From Streptomyces sp. NBC_00425 (GTDB taxonomy: Bacteria; Actinomycetota; Actinomycetes; Streptomycetales; Streptomycetaceae), in the NCBI RefSeq assembly GCF_036030735.1, contig NZ_CP107928.1:3410001-3474000 (forward strand): 64,000 nt of DNA. The letters are read 5' to 3'. The position numbers were made by a program, and so were the translations under genes. Positions 55,833 to 62,850 of this stretch are shown here, in pieces (position 1 is the first letter of the stretch; each line of letters opens with the position of its first letter). The notes beneath the pieces were generated by a model that saw nothing but the letters and a program-made list of their open reading frames with translations, did not search any database and was not told where the DNA came from.

Positions 55833-57263
55833 ATGCGCCGTTCGAAAATCGTCTGTACTCTCGGCCCCGCGGTCGACTCCCACGAAATGCTCGTGTCGCT
55901 GATCGAGGCCGGCATGAACGTGGCCCGTTTCAACTTCAGCCACGGCTCCCACGCCGAGCACCAGGGCCGGTACGACCGTGTCCGTGCCGCCGCCAAGGAG
56001 ACCGGCCGGGCCATCGGCGTCCTCGCCGACCTCCAGGGCCCCAAGATCCGCCTCGAGACCTTCGCCGAGGGCCCCGTCGAGCTGGTGCGGGGTGACGAGT
56101 TCACCATCACCACCGACGACGTCCCCGGCGACAAGACGATCTGCGGCACGACCTACAAGGGCCTGCCCGGCGACGTCTCGCGCGGCGACCAGGTCCTCAT
56201 CAACGACGGCAACGTCGAACTCAAGGTCCTCGACGTCGAGGGCCCGCGGGTGCGGACGATCGTCATCGAGGGCGGGGTCATCTCCGACCACAAGGGCATC
56301 AACCTGCCCGGCACGGCCGTCAACGTGCCCGCGCTGAGCGAGAAGGACATCGAGGACCTGCGGTTCGCGCTGCGCATGGGCGCGGACCTGGTCGCACTGT
56401 CCTTCGTCCGGGACGCCAAGGACGTCGCCGACGTCCACCGGGTCATGGACGAGGAGGGCCGCCGGGTCCCCGTCATCGCCAAGGTGGAGAAGCCGCAGGC
56501 GGTGGAGAACATGGAGGACGTCGTGATGGCGTTCGACGGTGTGATGGTCGCCCGTGGCGACCTCGCCGTCGAGTACCCGCTGGAGCGGGTCCCCATGGTG
56601 CAGAAGCGCCTGATCGAGCTGTGCCGGCGCAACGCCAAGCCGGTGATCGTGGCGACCCAGATGATGGAGTCGATGATCACCAACTCCCGTCCGACCCGCG
56701 CCGAGGCCTCCGACGTGGCCAACGCGATCCTGGACGGCGCGGACGCGGTCATGCTGTCGGCGGAGTCGAGCGTGGGCGCGTATCCGATCGAGACCGTGAA
56801 GACGATGTCCAAGATCGTCACCGCGGCCGAGCAGGAGCTGCTCAGCAAGGGGCTGCAGCCTCTCGTGCCGGGCAAGAAGCCGCGCACGCAGGGCGGTTCG
56901 ATCGCGCGCGCCGCGTGCGAGATCTCCGACTTCCTCGGCGGCCGGGGCCTGGTGGCGTTCACCCAGTCCGGCGACACCGCCCGCCGGCTCTCGCGCTACC
57001 GCGCGACCCAGCCGATCATCGCCTTCACCACCGACGAGGACACCCGCAACCAGCTGACGCTCAGCTGGGGCGTCGAGTCGCACATCGTGCCGTTCGTGAA
57101 CACCACGGACGAGATGGTGGACATGGTCGACCAGCAGATCGCCAAGATCAACCGCTTCAACCCGGGCGACGTCGTCATCATCACCGCCGGCTCGCCCCCC
57201 GGTGTCCCCGGCACCACCAACATGCTCCGGGTGCACCACCTCGGCGGCGGCTCCCGCGACTGA
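55833..57263 (+). CDS. pyk: pyruvate kinase
   Basis: This 476-residue glycolytic enzyme converts phosphoenolpyruvate and ADP to pyruvate and ATP. Motifs include RSKIVCTLGPAVDS, GMNVARFNFSHGSH (substrate Arg and Asn), DLQGPKIRLE, VIAKVEKPQAVEN with the catalytic Lys, and VARGDLAVEYPLE then VATQMMESMI. It is monocistronic, with a palindrome in its promoter and a strong terminator at 57295. It completes the pfkA, pta, ackA and pyk group. Confidence 0.96.
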   Translation: MRRSKIVCTLGPAVDSHEMLVSLIEAGMNVARFNFSHGSHAEHQGRYDRVRAAAKETGRAIGVLADLQGPKIRLETFAEGPVELVRGDEFTITTDDVPGDKTICGTTYKGLPGDVSRGDQVLINDGNVELKVLDVEGPRVRTIVIEGGVISDHKGINLPGTAVNVPALSEKDIEDLRFALRMGADLVALSFVRDAKDVADVHRVMDEEGRRVPVIAKVEKPQAVENMEDVVMAFDGVMVARGDLAVEYPLERVPMVQKRLIELCRRNAKPVIVATQMMESMITNSRPTRAEASDVANAILDGADAVMLSAESSVGAYPIETVKTMSKIVTAAEQELLSKGLQPLVPGKKPRTQGGSIARAACEISDFLGGRGLVAFTQSGDTARRLSRYRATQPIIAFTTDEDTRNQLTLSWGVESHIVPFVNTTDEMVDMVDQQIAKINRFNPGDVVIITAGSPPGVPGTTNMLRVHHLGGGSRD

Positions 57264-57294
57264 GTGAGCGGCGGCCCGTGAAGGGCCCTGTACG

Positions 57295-57339
57295 CGCCTG
57301 AGGGCGCCTCCTGTGACACACAGGGGGCGCCCTCAGGCG
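57295..57339. terminator. 21-bp hairpin terminator after pyk
   Basis: Arms at 57295-57315 and 57319-57339 pair at 20 of 21 positions around a 3-base loop. The hairpin stands between converging genes (pyk and the Ser/Asp-rich protein) and can serve both. Confidence 0.85.
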
Positions 57340-57384
57340 TTGTGCGGCTCCCGGACGGGCTCGTGGGCTCGCGCGGCGCTCGGC

Positions 57385-58797
57385 TCAGCCGGCGGTCGTG
57401 AACTGGTGCAGTCCGGGCACGGTCAGCGTGCCGCCGAACTGGCCGGCCTGCTGGACCTTCGCGTTGGTGAAGTAGATCAGCGGGATGTTCAGCGGCGGCG
57501 GGCTCTTCGGGCTGAACGTCACCGGTATCAGGCCGAACAGGTTCCCGGAGATGCTCTCCGTGTACATGATCGTGTCGCCGTCGCGGATGGTGGACGTCGT
57601 GCCCTTGCCGGCCTGCACGTGGTACGTCTTGCCGGACTGCTTGTCCTTCACCGTCTGGTGCAGGTCGCCGATGTCGGTGCCGCCGGAGATGACGTACTTC
57701 AGCACTTCCTTGACCGTGCCGTTGGCCGTCCTCACCTTCACGACGCCCTGGTAGTCGGCGCCCTTGAGCAGCAGCGAACTCGCGTTCAGGTACCAGGGGT
57801 CGTCGGGCAGCGCGACCTTGCCGTTGTCGACCCCGCCCTCGTCGTCGGTGGCGACGGGGCAGTCGTCGGCCTTCGCGGTCGCGTCCTTGGAGGCGCTCGG
57901 CGAGGCCGTGGCGTCGGCGGCGGTGTCCTTGGCGTCCTTCGCCGTCTTCGCCGCCTTGTCGGCGGTGTCCCCGGCGGTGTCCTTCGCCTTGTCGGTGACG
58001 GTGTCGGCGGTGTCCTTCGCCGTGCCCGAGGACGTCTTCCCGGAGGAGGTCTTGCCGGACGACGCGTCCGTGCCGGACGAGCCCGAGCCGGAGGCGTCCT
58101 TGGAGCCGGAGCCCGACGTCGAGTCGCCGGCCGCGGCGGACGCCGACGGCGAGGGGTCCGCCTCGGTCGTCGCGTCGGAGTCCTTGCCGTCGAACAGGCC
58201 CGTGATGGCGTCGCCGATGGTCTCCAGGACGTTCTTGCCCGTCTCGGTGTCCGTCGGGGTCGTCGTCGTGGTGTCGGCGGACGTCGCGGACTTCTCGGGG
58301 GAAGAGGACGCCGACGGGGAGGGGGTCGCCGCGTCGTCGGAACCTGAACCCGACGAAGTGGAGCCGCCCTTGCCGGAGTCGCCCGCCGTGCCCTTCGAGT
58401 CGTCCTTGGAGCCGCCCGAGGAGTCGTCCTTGGAATCGTCCTTGGAGTCGTCCTTCGCGTCGCCCTCGGCGTCGTCGGCGGACTCGCTCGCGGAGGCGGA
58501 CGGCGAGGGCGAGGCCGACGCGGAGGCGTCCGTCTCCTCCAGGGCCGCCACGCAGTCCTTGTACTCGTCGATCGTGAGGCTCTTGGACGCCGGCTGGCCC
58601 TCGGCGTTGGCGAGGGTGGGCGTGAAGCCCATCCCCATCAGAACCGCCGTCGGCATGGCCGCCAGGGCTATCGCCTTGCCGGCCGGCATGTGGAACCTGG
58701 TGATCAGCGGCTTCTTGGGTGCCGCGTGCCGCGGCCCGGTGCTTCTCACGCGGGCAGCGTCCACATCGCTCCCGGTGGAAACCTCGTCAGCCGGCAC
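57385..58797 (-). CDS. secreted/surface protein with long Ser/Asp/Lys-rich region
   Basis: I do not recognise a named family with certainty for this 470-residue protein. It has a long signal region (hydrophobic stretch about 40 to 65, ending near LANAEG), then about 250 residues of low complexity rich in Ser, Asp, Thr, Ala and Lys (SKDDSKDDS, KTSSGKTSSGT), then a compact C-terminal domain from about 325 to 470 with YVISGGTDIGDLHQTV and YTESISGNLFGLIPVTF. The GTG at 58797 has GGGAGG with 4-base spacing and overlaps the upstream DUF6114 gene by 11 bases. The low-complexity part probably spans the cell wall. Confidence 0.75.
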   Translation of the reverse strand: MPADEVSTGSDVDAARVRSTGPRHAAPKKPLITRFHMPAGKAIALAAMPTAVLMGMGFTPTLANAEGQPASKSLTIDEYKDCVAALEETDASASASPSPSASASESADDAEGDAKDDSKDDSKDDSSGGSKDDSKGTAGDSGKGGSTSSGSGSDDAATPSPSASSSPEKSATSADTTTTTPTDTETGKNVLETIGDAITGLFDGKDSDATTEADPSPSASAAAGDSTSGSGSKDASGSGSSGTDASSGKTSSGKTSSGTAKDTADTVTDKAKDTAGDTADKAAKTAKDAKDTAADATASPSASKDATAKADDCPVATDDEGGVDNGKVALPDDPWYLNASSLLLKGADYQGVVKVRTANGTVKEVLKYVISGGTDIGDLHQTVKDKQSGKTYHVQAGKGTTSTIRDGDTIMYTESISGNLFGLIPVTFSPKSPPPLNIPLIYFTNAKVQQAGQFGGTLTVPGLHQFTTAG

Positions 58798-59434
58798 TGT
58801 GCCTCCCGTTCGCCCCGTTCGCCGGGCTCGTTCCTGACAGATCGTGCAGGTCGTGCAGATCGTGCGGCTCGCCCGGTCCGTCGGCGTCCTTCGTGAAGGA
58901 CGGCCCGCCGGTCCGGTCCGGGCCCGTGCTGTACGGGTTCGCGGTGAGGTCGCCCGTCTTCGCGGGGCCCTCGGGGAACGCGCCTTCGGGAGCTCCTCCG
59001 GCGTCCGCGGACGCCCCCGGGCCCGCGGCGGGCGCGGGCGGCGTGCCGGGCGCCCACGACACGGCCATCGCCCCGCCGATCAGCGCGAAGAAGAAGCCGA
59101 TGAGGAAGCCGCCGAGGTTGGACACCGGGATGGACACCAGGCCGAGCAGGATCGCCGCGACGCCCGCGAAGACCTGAACGTGCTTCTGGAACCACAGACT
59201 GATGCCCAGCACGCCCAGCAGAACGCCGATGATCAGCGACCCCGCGCCCGCCGTGGTCGCCATCGCCAGAGTCAGGTGGCCCACCTGGAGGTGGGCGTAG
59301 GGGAAGTAGGCGATGGGGAAGCCGGCGAGAAGGACGAACAGGCCCGCCCAGAACGGCCTGGTCCCCCGCCAGGCGCGGAACTGCTGCCTCCGGCGGGTGA
59401 ACTGGCCGGGGGCGTCAGGGGTCTCGGCGCTCAT
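58787..59434 (-). CDS. DUF6114-type membrane protein
   Basis: This 215-residue protein has four hydrophobic helices between about 27 and 130 (FWAGLFVLLAGFPIAYF, AGSLIIGVLLGVLGISLWF, VFAGVAAILLGLVSIPV, GFLIGFFFALIGGAMAV) and a polar Pro/Gly/Asp-rich tail ending in a HDL-HDL-HDL repeat. It matches what I recall as DUF6114, which in streptomycetes sits beside DUF6230 secreted proteins, as here. The function is unknown; a membrane partner for the two exported neighbours is plausible. The ATG at 59434 has GGGAG upstream. Confidence 0.75.
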   Translation of the reverse strand: MSAETPDAPGQFTRRRQQFRAWRGTRPFWAGLFVLLAGFPIAYFPYAHLQVGHLTLAMATTAGAGSLIIGVLLGVLGISLWFQKHVQVFAGVAAILLGLVSIPVSNLGGFLIGFFFALIGGAMAVSWAPGTPPAPAAGPGASADAGGAPEGAFPEGPAKTGDLTANPYSTGPDRTGGPSFTKDADGPGEPHDLHDLHDLSGTSPANGANGRHSAG

Positions 59435-59552
59435 GGAAAACAGCTCCCTGGTGCGGCTTTGCTGTGGTGGTGAGTCGTACGACTGGTGAAGCCCCGGGCT
59501 TCAGACTGGACGGGCGGGGGCGCCACCGGCTCCCCCGCCCGTCAGAGAGTGC

Positions 59553-60182
59553 TTAGTAGCACTCCTTGACGCCCGACGACAGCGACATCTTCAGGCCGCT
59601 GAGCTTGAAGGTTCCGGCGGTGGTGGCCCACGCCGTCTGCTTCACGTCGGTCAGGGTGGCCTTGTCGGCGTCCTGACCGAAGCCGAACGGGTTGGCGGCG
59701 TCACCGCTCTTGATGCCGGGACCCTTGAGGTCCTTGCCGGCGACGCCGATCCGGATGTTCTCGAACGTCGCGTCGGCGCTGAGGTCCTCGACGTCGATGT
59801 AGAGGTTGTCGGCCTCGACCGGCTTGCCGCCGCCGCCCGCCTTCAGCGTCAGGCTCACCGAGCCGAGCAGCGGGATGTTCGGCGTGACCACGGACTGGCA
59901 CATGTTCGTGATCTCGGCCTTGGTGAAGGACGAGACCGCGACCGCGTGAGCAGTCTTGCTGCCGTCGAGGTTGTACCCCGAGTCGATGGCTCCGTACTGC
60001 GCGAAGCCGGTACCGACGAGCTTGTCGGCGGTGACCTTGAACGACTGCCCCGAAACACTGAACGACGCGGCCAGTGCACCCTGCGCGAGGGCGACACCTA
60101 TACACGCCGTAGCGGCGACGCTGGGCACCATGACCACAGCGAAGCGCTTCCATCTGGTCCCGCCACGCACCTGGGACTCCAT
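59553..60182 (-). CDS. DUF6230-type secreted protein
   Basis: This 209-residue protein has an N-terminal signal (RWKRFAVVMVPSVAATACIG, then a cut after GALA-AS) and a compact beta-rich domain containing SFSVSGQSFKVTADKLVGTG and LYIDVEDLSADATFENIRIG. The ATG at 60182 has a near-perfect GAAGGAGG at 4 to 5 bases. It is sometimes labelled cholesterol esterase in databases, without support in the sequence: no GxSxG or other lipase motif is present. It is the first gene of a three-gene operon. Confidence 0.78.
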   Translation of the reverse strand: MESQVRGGTRWKRFAVVMVPSVAATACIGVALAQGALAASFSVSGQSFKVTADKLVGTGFAQYGAIDSGYNLDGSKTAHAVAVSSFTKAEITNMCQSVVTPNIPLLGSVSLTLKAGGGGKPVEADNLYIDVEDLSADATFENIRIGVAGKDLKGPGIKSGDAANPFGFGQDADKATLTDVKQTAWATTAGTFKLSGLKMSLSSGVKECY

Positions 60183-60523
60183 ATTTCCTCCTTCTCGGAC
60201 GTACATCTCCTGGCTCCGGCTCGCCTCCGATGAGGGCGAGTCAGCCGGCCAGGGATGGGAGAAGTGCTACGTCCTCGGGAAGGGGAGCGCCTGTTGTCGG
60301 AGGCGCGAACCGCGCACCGATCACCGGCGATCACCCCCGAGCGACAACCACTGGTCGCGCCTGACACGCATCACGCACAACCTTGCCGGACAGGCTCCGC
60401 CTCGGCGAAGACCCCCCTGTCCGAGGGCCGACGTCACTGTCGCCGGACCTGCTCGGTGGGGACCCAGGAGAACCCGTTCGCCCAACCGGCTGTCGGGGTA
60501 CGGGATTGGACCGAGCGTGGCCG

Positions 60524-60552
60524 ATCCTGTTGCATTCTCGCCGCCCGCACAA
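60524..60552 (-). promoter_or_regulatory. candidate promoter of the DUF6230 operon, TTGTGC-N17-CAGGAT
   Basis: Reading leftward, TTGTGC (60547-60552) and CAGGAT (60524-60529) are 17 bases apart. Transcription would start near 60517. The GTTACT palindrome begins 8 bases further upstream, a place from which an activator or repressor could act. Confidence 0.45.
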
Positions 60553-60560
60553 GGGGGTTC

Positions 60561-60576
60561 GTTACTGGCTAGTAAC
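60561..60576. promoter_or_regulatory. palindrome GTTACT-GGCT-AGTAAC
   Basis: Perfect 6-base arms with a 4-base spacer lie just upstream of the candidate -35 box of the DUF6230 operon. A related copy with a 3-base spacer lies at 60692-60704, so a regulator binding TTACT/AGTAA half-sites is likely. Confidence 0.6.
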
Positions 60577-60691
60577 GGCCGGATAACCGAACAACGACCC
60601 ATAGGTCTCGACCGGCAACGCAGGGTGTCCTTCATGCCCAGGACAAAACTATTGACCGATGGACAGAAACAGACAGACCGGCGGCCTGGTC

Positions 60692-60704
60692 TTACTCCTA
60701 GTAA
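60692..60704. promoter_or_regulatory. second palindrome TTACT-CCT-AGTAA
   Basis: The same half-sites as at 60561-60576, with a 3-base spacer, recur about 130 bases further upstream of the DUF6230 operon. Confidence 0.5.
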
Positions 60705-60827
60705 CAGCGGCCGCGATTACCAAGATTTGGTAAAGCGCGGCCGCTGGGGAACCACTTCGACGGAATTTTCACTCCGACACCACCGGCCCTGACGTTTAGC
60801 GACTGGTCAGAACCGGGGCCGGGCGGG

Positions 60828-61802
60828 TCAGAACAGCGCGCGCGCCAGCGCCCGCCGCGCCGCCGCCACCCGCGGGTCCTCGGAGCCGACCACGTCGAAC
60901 AGTTCGAGCAACCGCACCCGCGCGGCGTCCCGGTCGTCGCCGGCCGTGCGACGCACGGTGTCGATGAGCCTGCCGAAGGCGTCCTCGACATGACCGCCCA
61001 CCAGGTCCAGGTCGGCCGCGGCGATCTGGGCCGTCACGTCCGTGGGACGTTCGGCCGCGTCCTTGCGCACCTGCTGCGGATCCATGCCGCCGACACGCTG
61101 GAGCAACTCGGCCTGAGCCAGACCGAGTTGGGCTTCGGGATTACCGGGGTCGTCGGCCAGCACGTTCTTGTAGGCCTGTACCGCGCCGCCGAAGTCGCCC
61201 GCGTCCAGGGCCTGTACGGCGGCTTCGAGGAGGGCGTCGTACGGTCCGACGGCCTCGGCCGGGGCCGCTCGGACGTCGCCCGGCTCGGCGTCGGGGTCGA
61301 CGGTCAGGCCGGTCAGCCCGAACCGCTCCTCTGCCACCTGCACCAGCTGGTCGAGGGTCTGGCGGATCTGCGCCTCGCCGGCGGCGCCCTGGAAGAGCGG
61401 CAGCGCCTGCCCGGCGACGACGGCGAACACGGCCGGAATGCCCTGTACCCCGAACTGCTGCATCAGCATCTGGTTGGCGTCGACGTCGATCTTGGCGAGC
61501 AGGAAGCGGCCGGCGTACTCGACGGCGAGCCGCTCCAGGACCGGGCTCAGCTGTTTGCACGGCTGACACCACTCGGCCCAGAAGTCGATGACGACGGGCA
61601 CCTCGGCGGACCGCTGCAGGACCTCCTGCTCGAAACCCGCCTCGTCGACGTCGATCACGAGGTCGGCCGGGGAGACGGCTCCGACGCCGCCCTGCCGTGC
61701 CGCTTCGGCGCGCGTCTGCTCCGCCTTGGCCTTGGCCTCCTGGGCCGCCTTCACCGCGGCGAGGTCGACGACTCCGCTCATGGACATGTTCCGTGGCTGC
61801 AT
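60828..61802 (-). CDS. thioredoxin-fold plus TPR protein (CnoX/YbbN type)
   Basis: This 324-residue protein has a thioredoxin domain at about 50 to 165 with active site FWAEWCQPCKQL and cis-proline in VQGIPAVFAVV, followed by a TPR-like helical part with AVQALDAGDFGGAVQAYKNV and LGLAQAELL. E. coli CnoX has the same layout and works as a chaperone under oxidative stress; both Cys are kept here, so it may also reduce disulfides. The ATG at 61802 follows GGAGG by 8 bases. It is divergent from a TetR regulator, with a perfect operator-like dyad between them. Confidence 0.88.
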   Translation of the reverse strand: MQPRNMSMSGVVDLAAVKAAQEAKAKAEQTRAEAARQGGVGAVSPADLVIDVDEAGFEQEVLQRSAEVPVVIDFWAEWCQPCKQLSPVLERLAVEYAGRFLLAKIDVDANQMLMQQFGVQGIPAVFAVVAGQALPLFQGAAGEAQIRQTLDQLVQVAEERFGLTGLTVDPDAEPGDVRAAPAEAVGPYDALLEAAVQALDAGDFGGAVQAYKNVLADDPGNPEAQLGLAQAELLQRVGGMDPQQVRKDAAERPTDVTAQIAAADLDLVGGHVEDAFGRLIDTVRRTAGDDRDAARVRLLELFDVVGSEDPRVAAARRALARALF

Positions 61803-61935
61803 GCGTCTATCCTCCCCCGTCCGCGCGCCTGCGTGAAAAGCGATCCGAATACTGCCGAACATCCCGGGCACGGGCGCTCGGGTCCCCACCCCGCGCCGTG
61901 CCGGGTCCGGCTCGCGTACGTCCGTCGCGAGCTTT

Positions 61936-61952
61936 CGCTACGAGTCGTAGCG
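61936..61952. promoter_or_regulatory. operator-like dyad CGCTACGA-G-TCGTAGCG
   Basis: Two perfect 8-base arms around a single G lie between the divergent thioredoxin-TPR gene (start 61802) and TetR gene (start 62040). Size and symmetry are those of a TetR-family operator. It probably controls one or both genes. Confidence 0.65.
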
Positions 61953-62027
61953 TAATGGCACCGAGTGCCCTCGCACCAAGTGCCCCCCAGTGATCTGCCT
62001 CACGGACGCAGCGGAAAAACCTGCGGT

Positions 62028-62033
62028 TATGGT
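62028..62033 (+). promoter_or_regulatory. -10 box TATGGT of the TetR gene
   Basis: TATGGT lies exactly 6 bases before the ATG at 62040, so this mRNA is probably leaderless, although GGAGA just before the ATG could help ribosome binding. Confidence 0.5.
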
Positions 62034-62039
62034 CGGAGA

Positions 62040-62672
62040 ATGCAGAGCCGCCCGCCCGCCGCCCGCACGGGCCGTCCGCGCAGCGCCGCCGCGGACGCCG
62101 CGATCCTGGCCGCGACGCGTGCGGCACTGGTCGAACTGGGCTGGTCGAAACTGACCCTGGGCGACGTGGCGACACGCGCCGGCGTCGCCAAGACGACGCT
62201 CTACCGCCGCTGGGCCGGCAAGAACGAACTGGTCGTCGACGCGGTCGCGGAACTGTTCGACGAGCTCGAACTCCCCGACCGCGGCAGCCTCGCCGCCGAC
62301 ATCGAGGGCGTGGTCCTGCAGTTCGCGGCGATCCTGGCCCGGCCGGAGGCCAAGAGCGGCCTGATGGCGGTCGTCGCCGAGTCCACCCGCGACGACGCGC
62401 TGCGCGAGCGCATCCGCGCCTCCATCGTCGACCCGCAGAAGGATCTGGTCCTGGAGGGCCGCTCCCGGGCCCAGGTCCGCGGTGAGCTCCCCCCGGAGTC
62501 CGACCCGGCCGAGGCCGCGCGCACCGTCGACCTCATCTTCGACGTGGTGGCCGGCGCGGTGGTGCACCGCACCCTGGTCAGCGCGGAACCCGCGGACGAG
62601 GAATGGGTGCACGGCTTCACCCGGGTCCTGCTGCTGGGCCTGGCGTCGGCCTCCGGGCAGGCCGGGACCTGA
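62040..62672 (+). CDS. TetR-family regulator
   Basis: This 210-residue protein has the TetR DNA-binding domain at about 10 to 60 (LTLGDVATRAGVAKTTLYRR with the conserved WAGKNELV next) and a helical ligand domain of the TetR_C type (AAILARPEAKSGLMAVVAES). The ATG at 62040 gives the normal family N-terminus. A likely operator lies at 61936-61952. Its ligand is unknown; divergent position suggests it regulates the thioredoxin-TPR gene and itself. Confidence 0.9.
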   Translation: MQSRPPAARTGRPRSAAADAAILAATRAALVELGWSKLTLGDVATRAGVAKTTLYRRWAGKNELVVDAVAELFDELELPDRGSLAADIEGVVLQFAAILARPEAKSGLMAVVAESTRDDALRERIRASIVDPQKDLVLEGRSRAQVRGELPPESDPAEAARTVDLIFDVVAGAVVHRTLVSAEPADEEWVHGFTRVLLLGLASASGQAGT

Positions 62673-62730
62673 CGGCAGCCGGCCCCCGCGCCGCAGCACG
62701 GCCGGCGTCTGCCGACCCGGGCATGAAGGA

Positions 62731-62769
62731 GGGGCGGCGCCGGACCGTCAGCCGGTCCCGCGCCGCCCC
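62731..62769. terminator. 16-bp hairpin between TetR gene and mutase gene
   Basis: Arms at 62731-62746 and 62754-62769 pair at 15 of 16 positions around a 7-base loop. It lies between two converging genes and should act in both directions. Confidence 0.8.
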
Positions 62770-62783
62770 GCCGCCACCGCTGC

Positions 62784-62850
62784 CGCTCGTGCCTTCGGCG
62801 CGCCTTCGGTGCCCTTGATGTCTTCGGTGCCTTCGGCGCCTTCGGTGCTC
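62784..62850. repeat. imperfect repeats of a TTCGGTGCC-like unit
   Basis: Several copies of CCTTCGGTGC or CCTTCGGCGC run head to tail up to the last codon of the mutase gene. No reading frame or hairpin of note is present. Confidence 0.5.

Larger units (their letters stand above)
60183..60827. other. 645-base gene-free region upstream of the DUF6230 operon
   Basis: No coding sequence is supported. It holds a leftward promoter candidate (60524-60552), a palindrome GTTACT-GGCT-AGTAAC at 60561-60576, and a related one TTACT-CCT-AGTAA at 60692-60704. The part from 60580 to 60740 is markedly lower in GC than the rest. The inferred 5' leader of about 335 bases is long and may carry further control. 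Confidence 0.6.

Noticed and set aside
59553..60182. Cholesterol esterase label for the DUF6230 protein
   Set aside because: No GxSxG, catalytic triad or lipase fold motif can be seen in the 209 residues.
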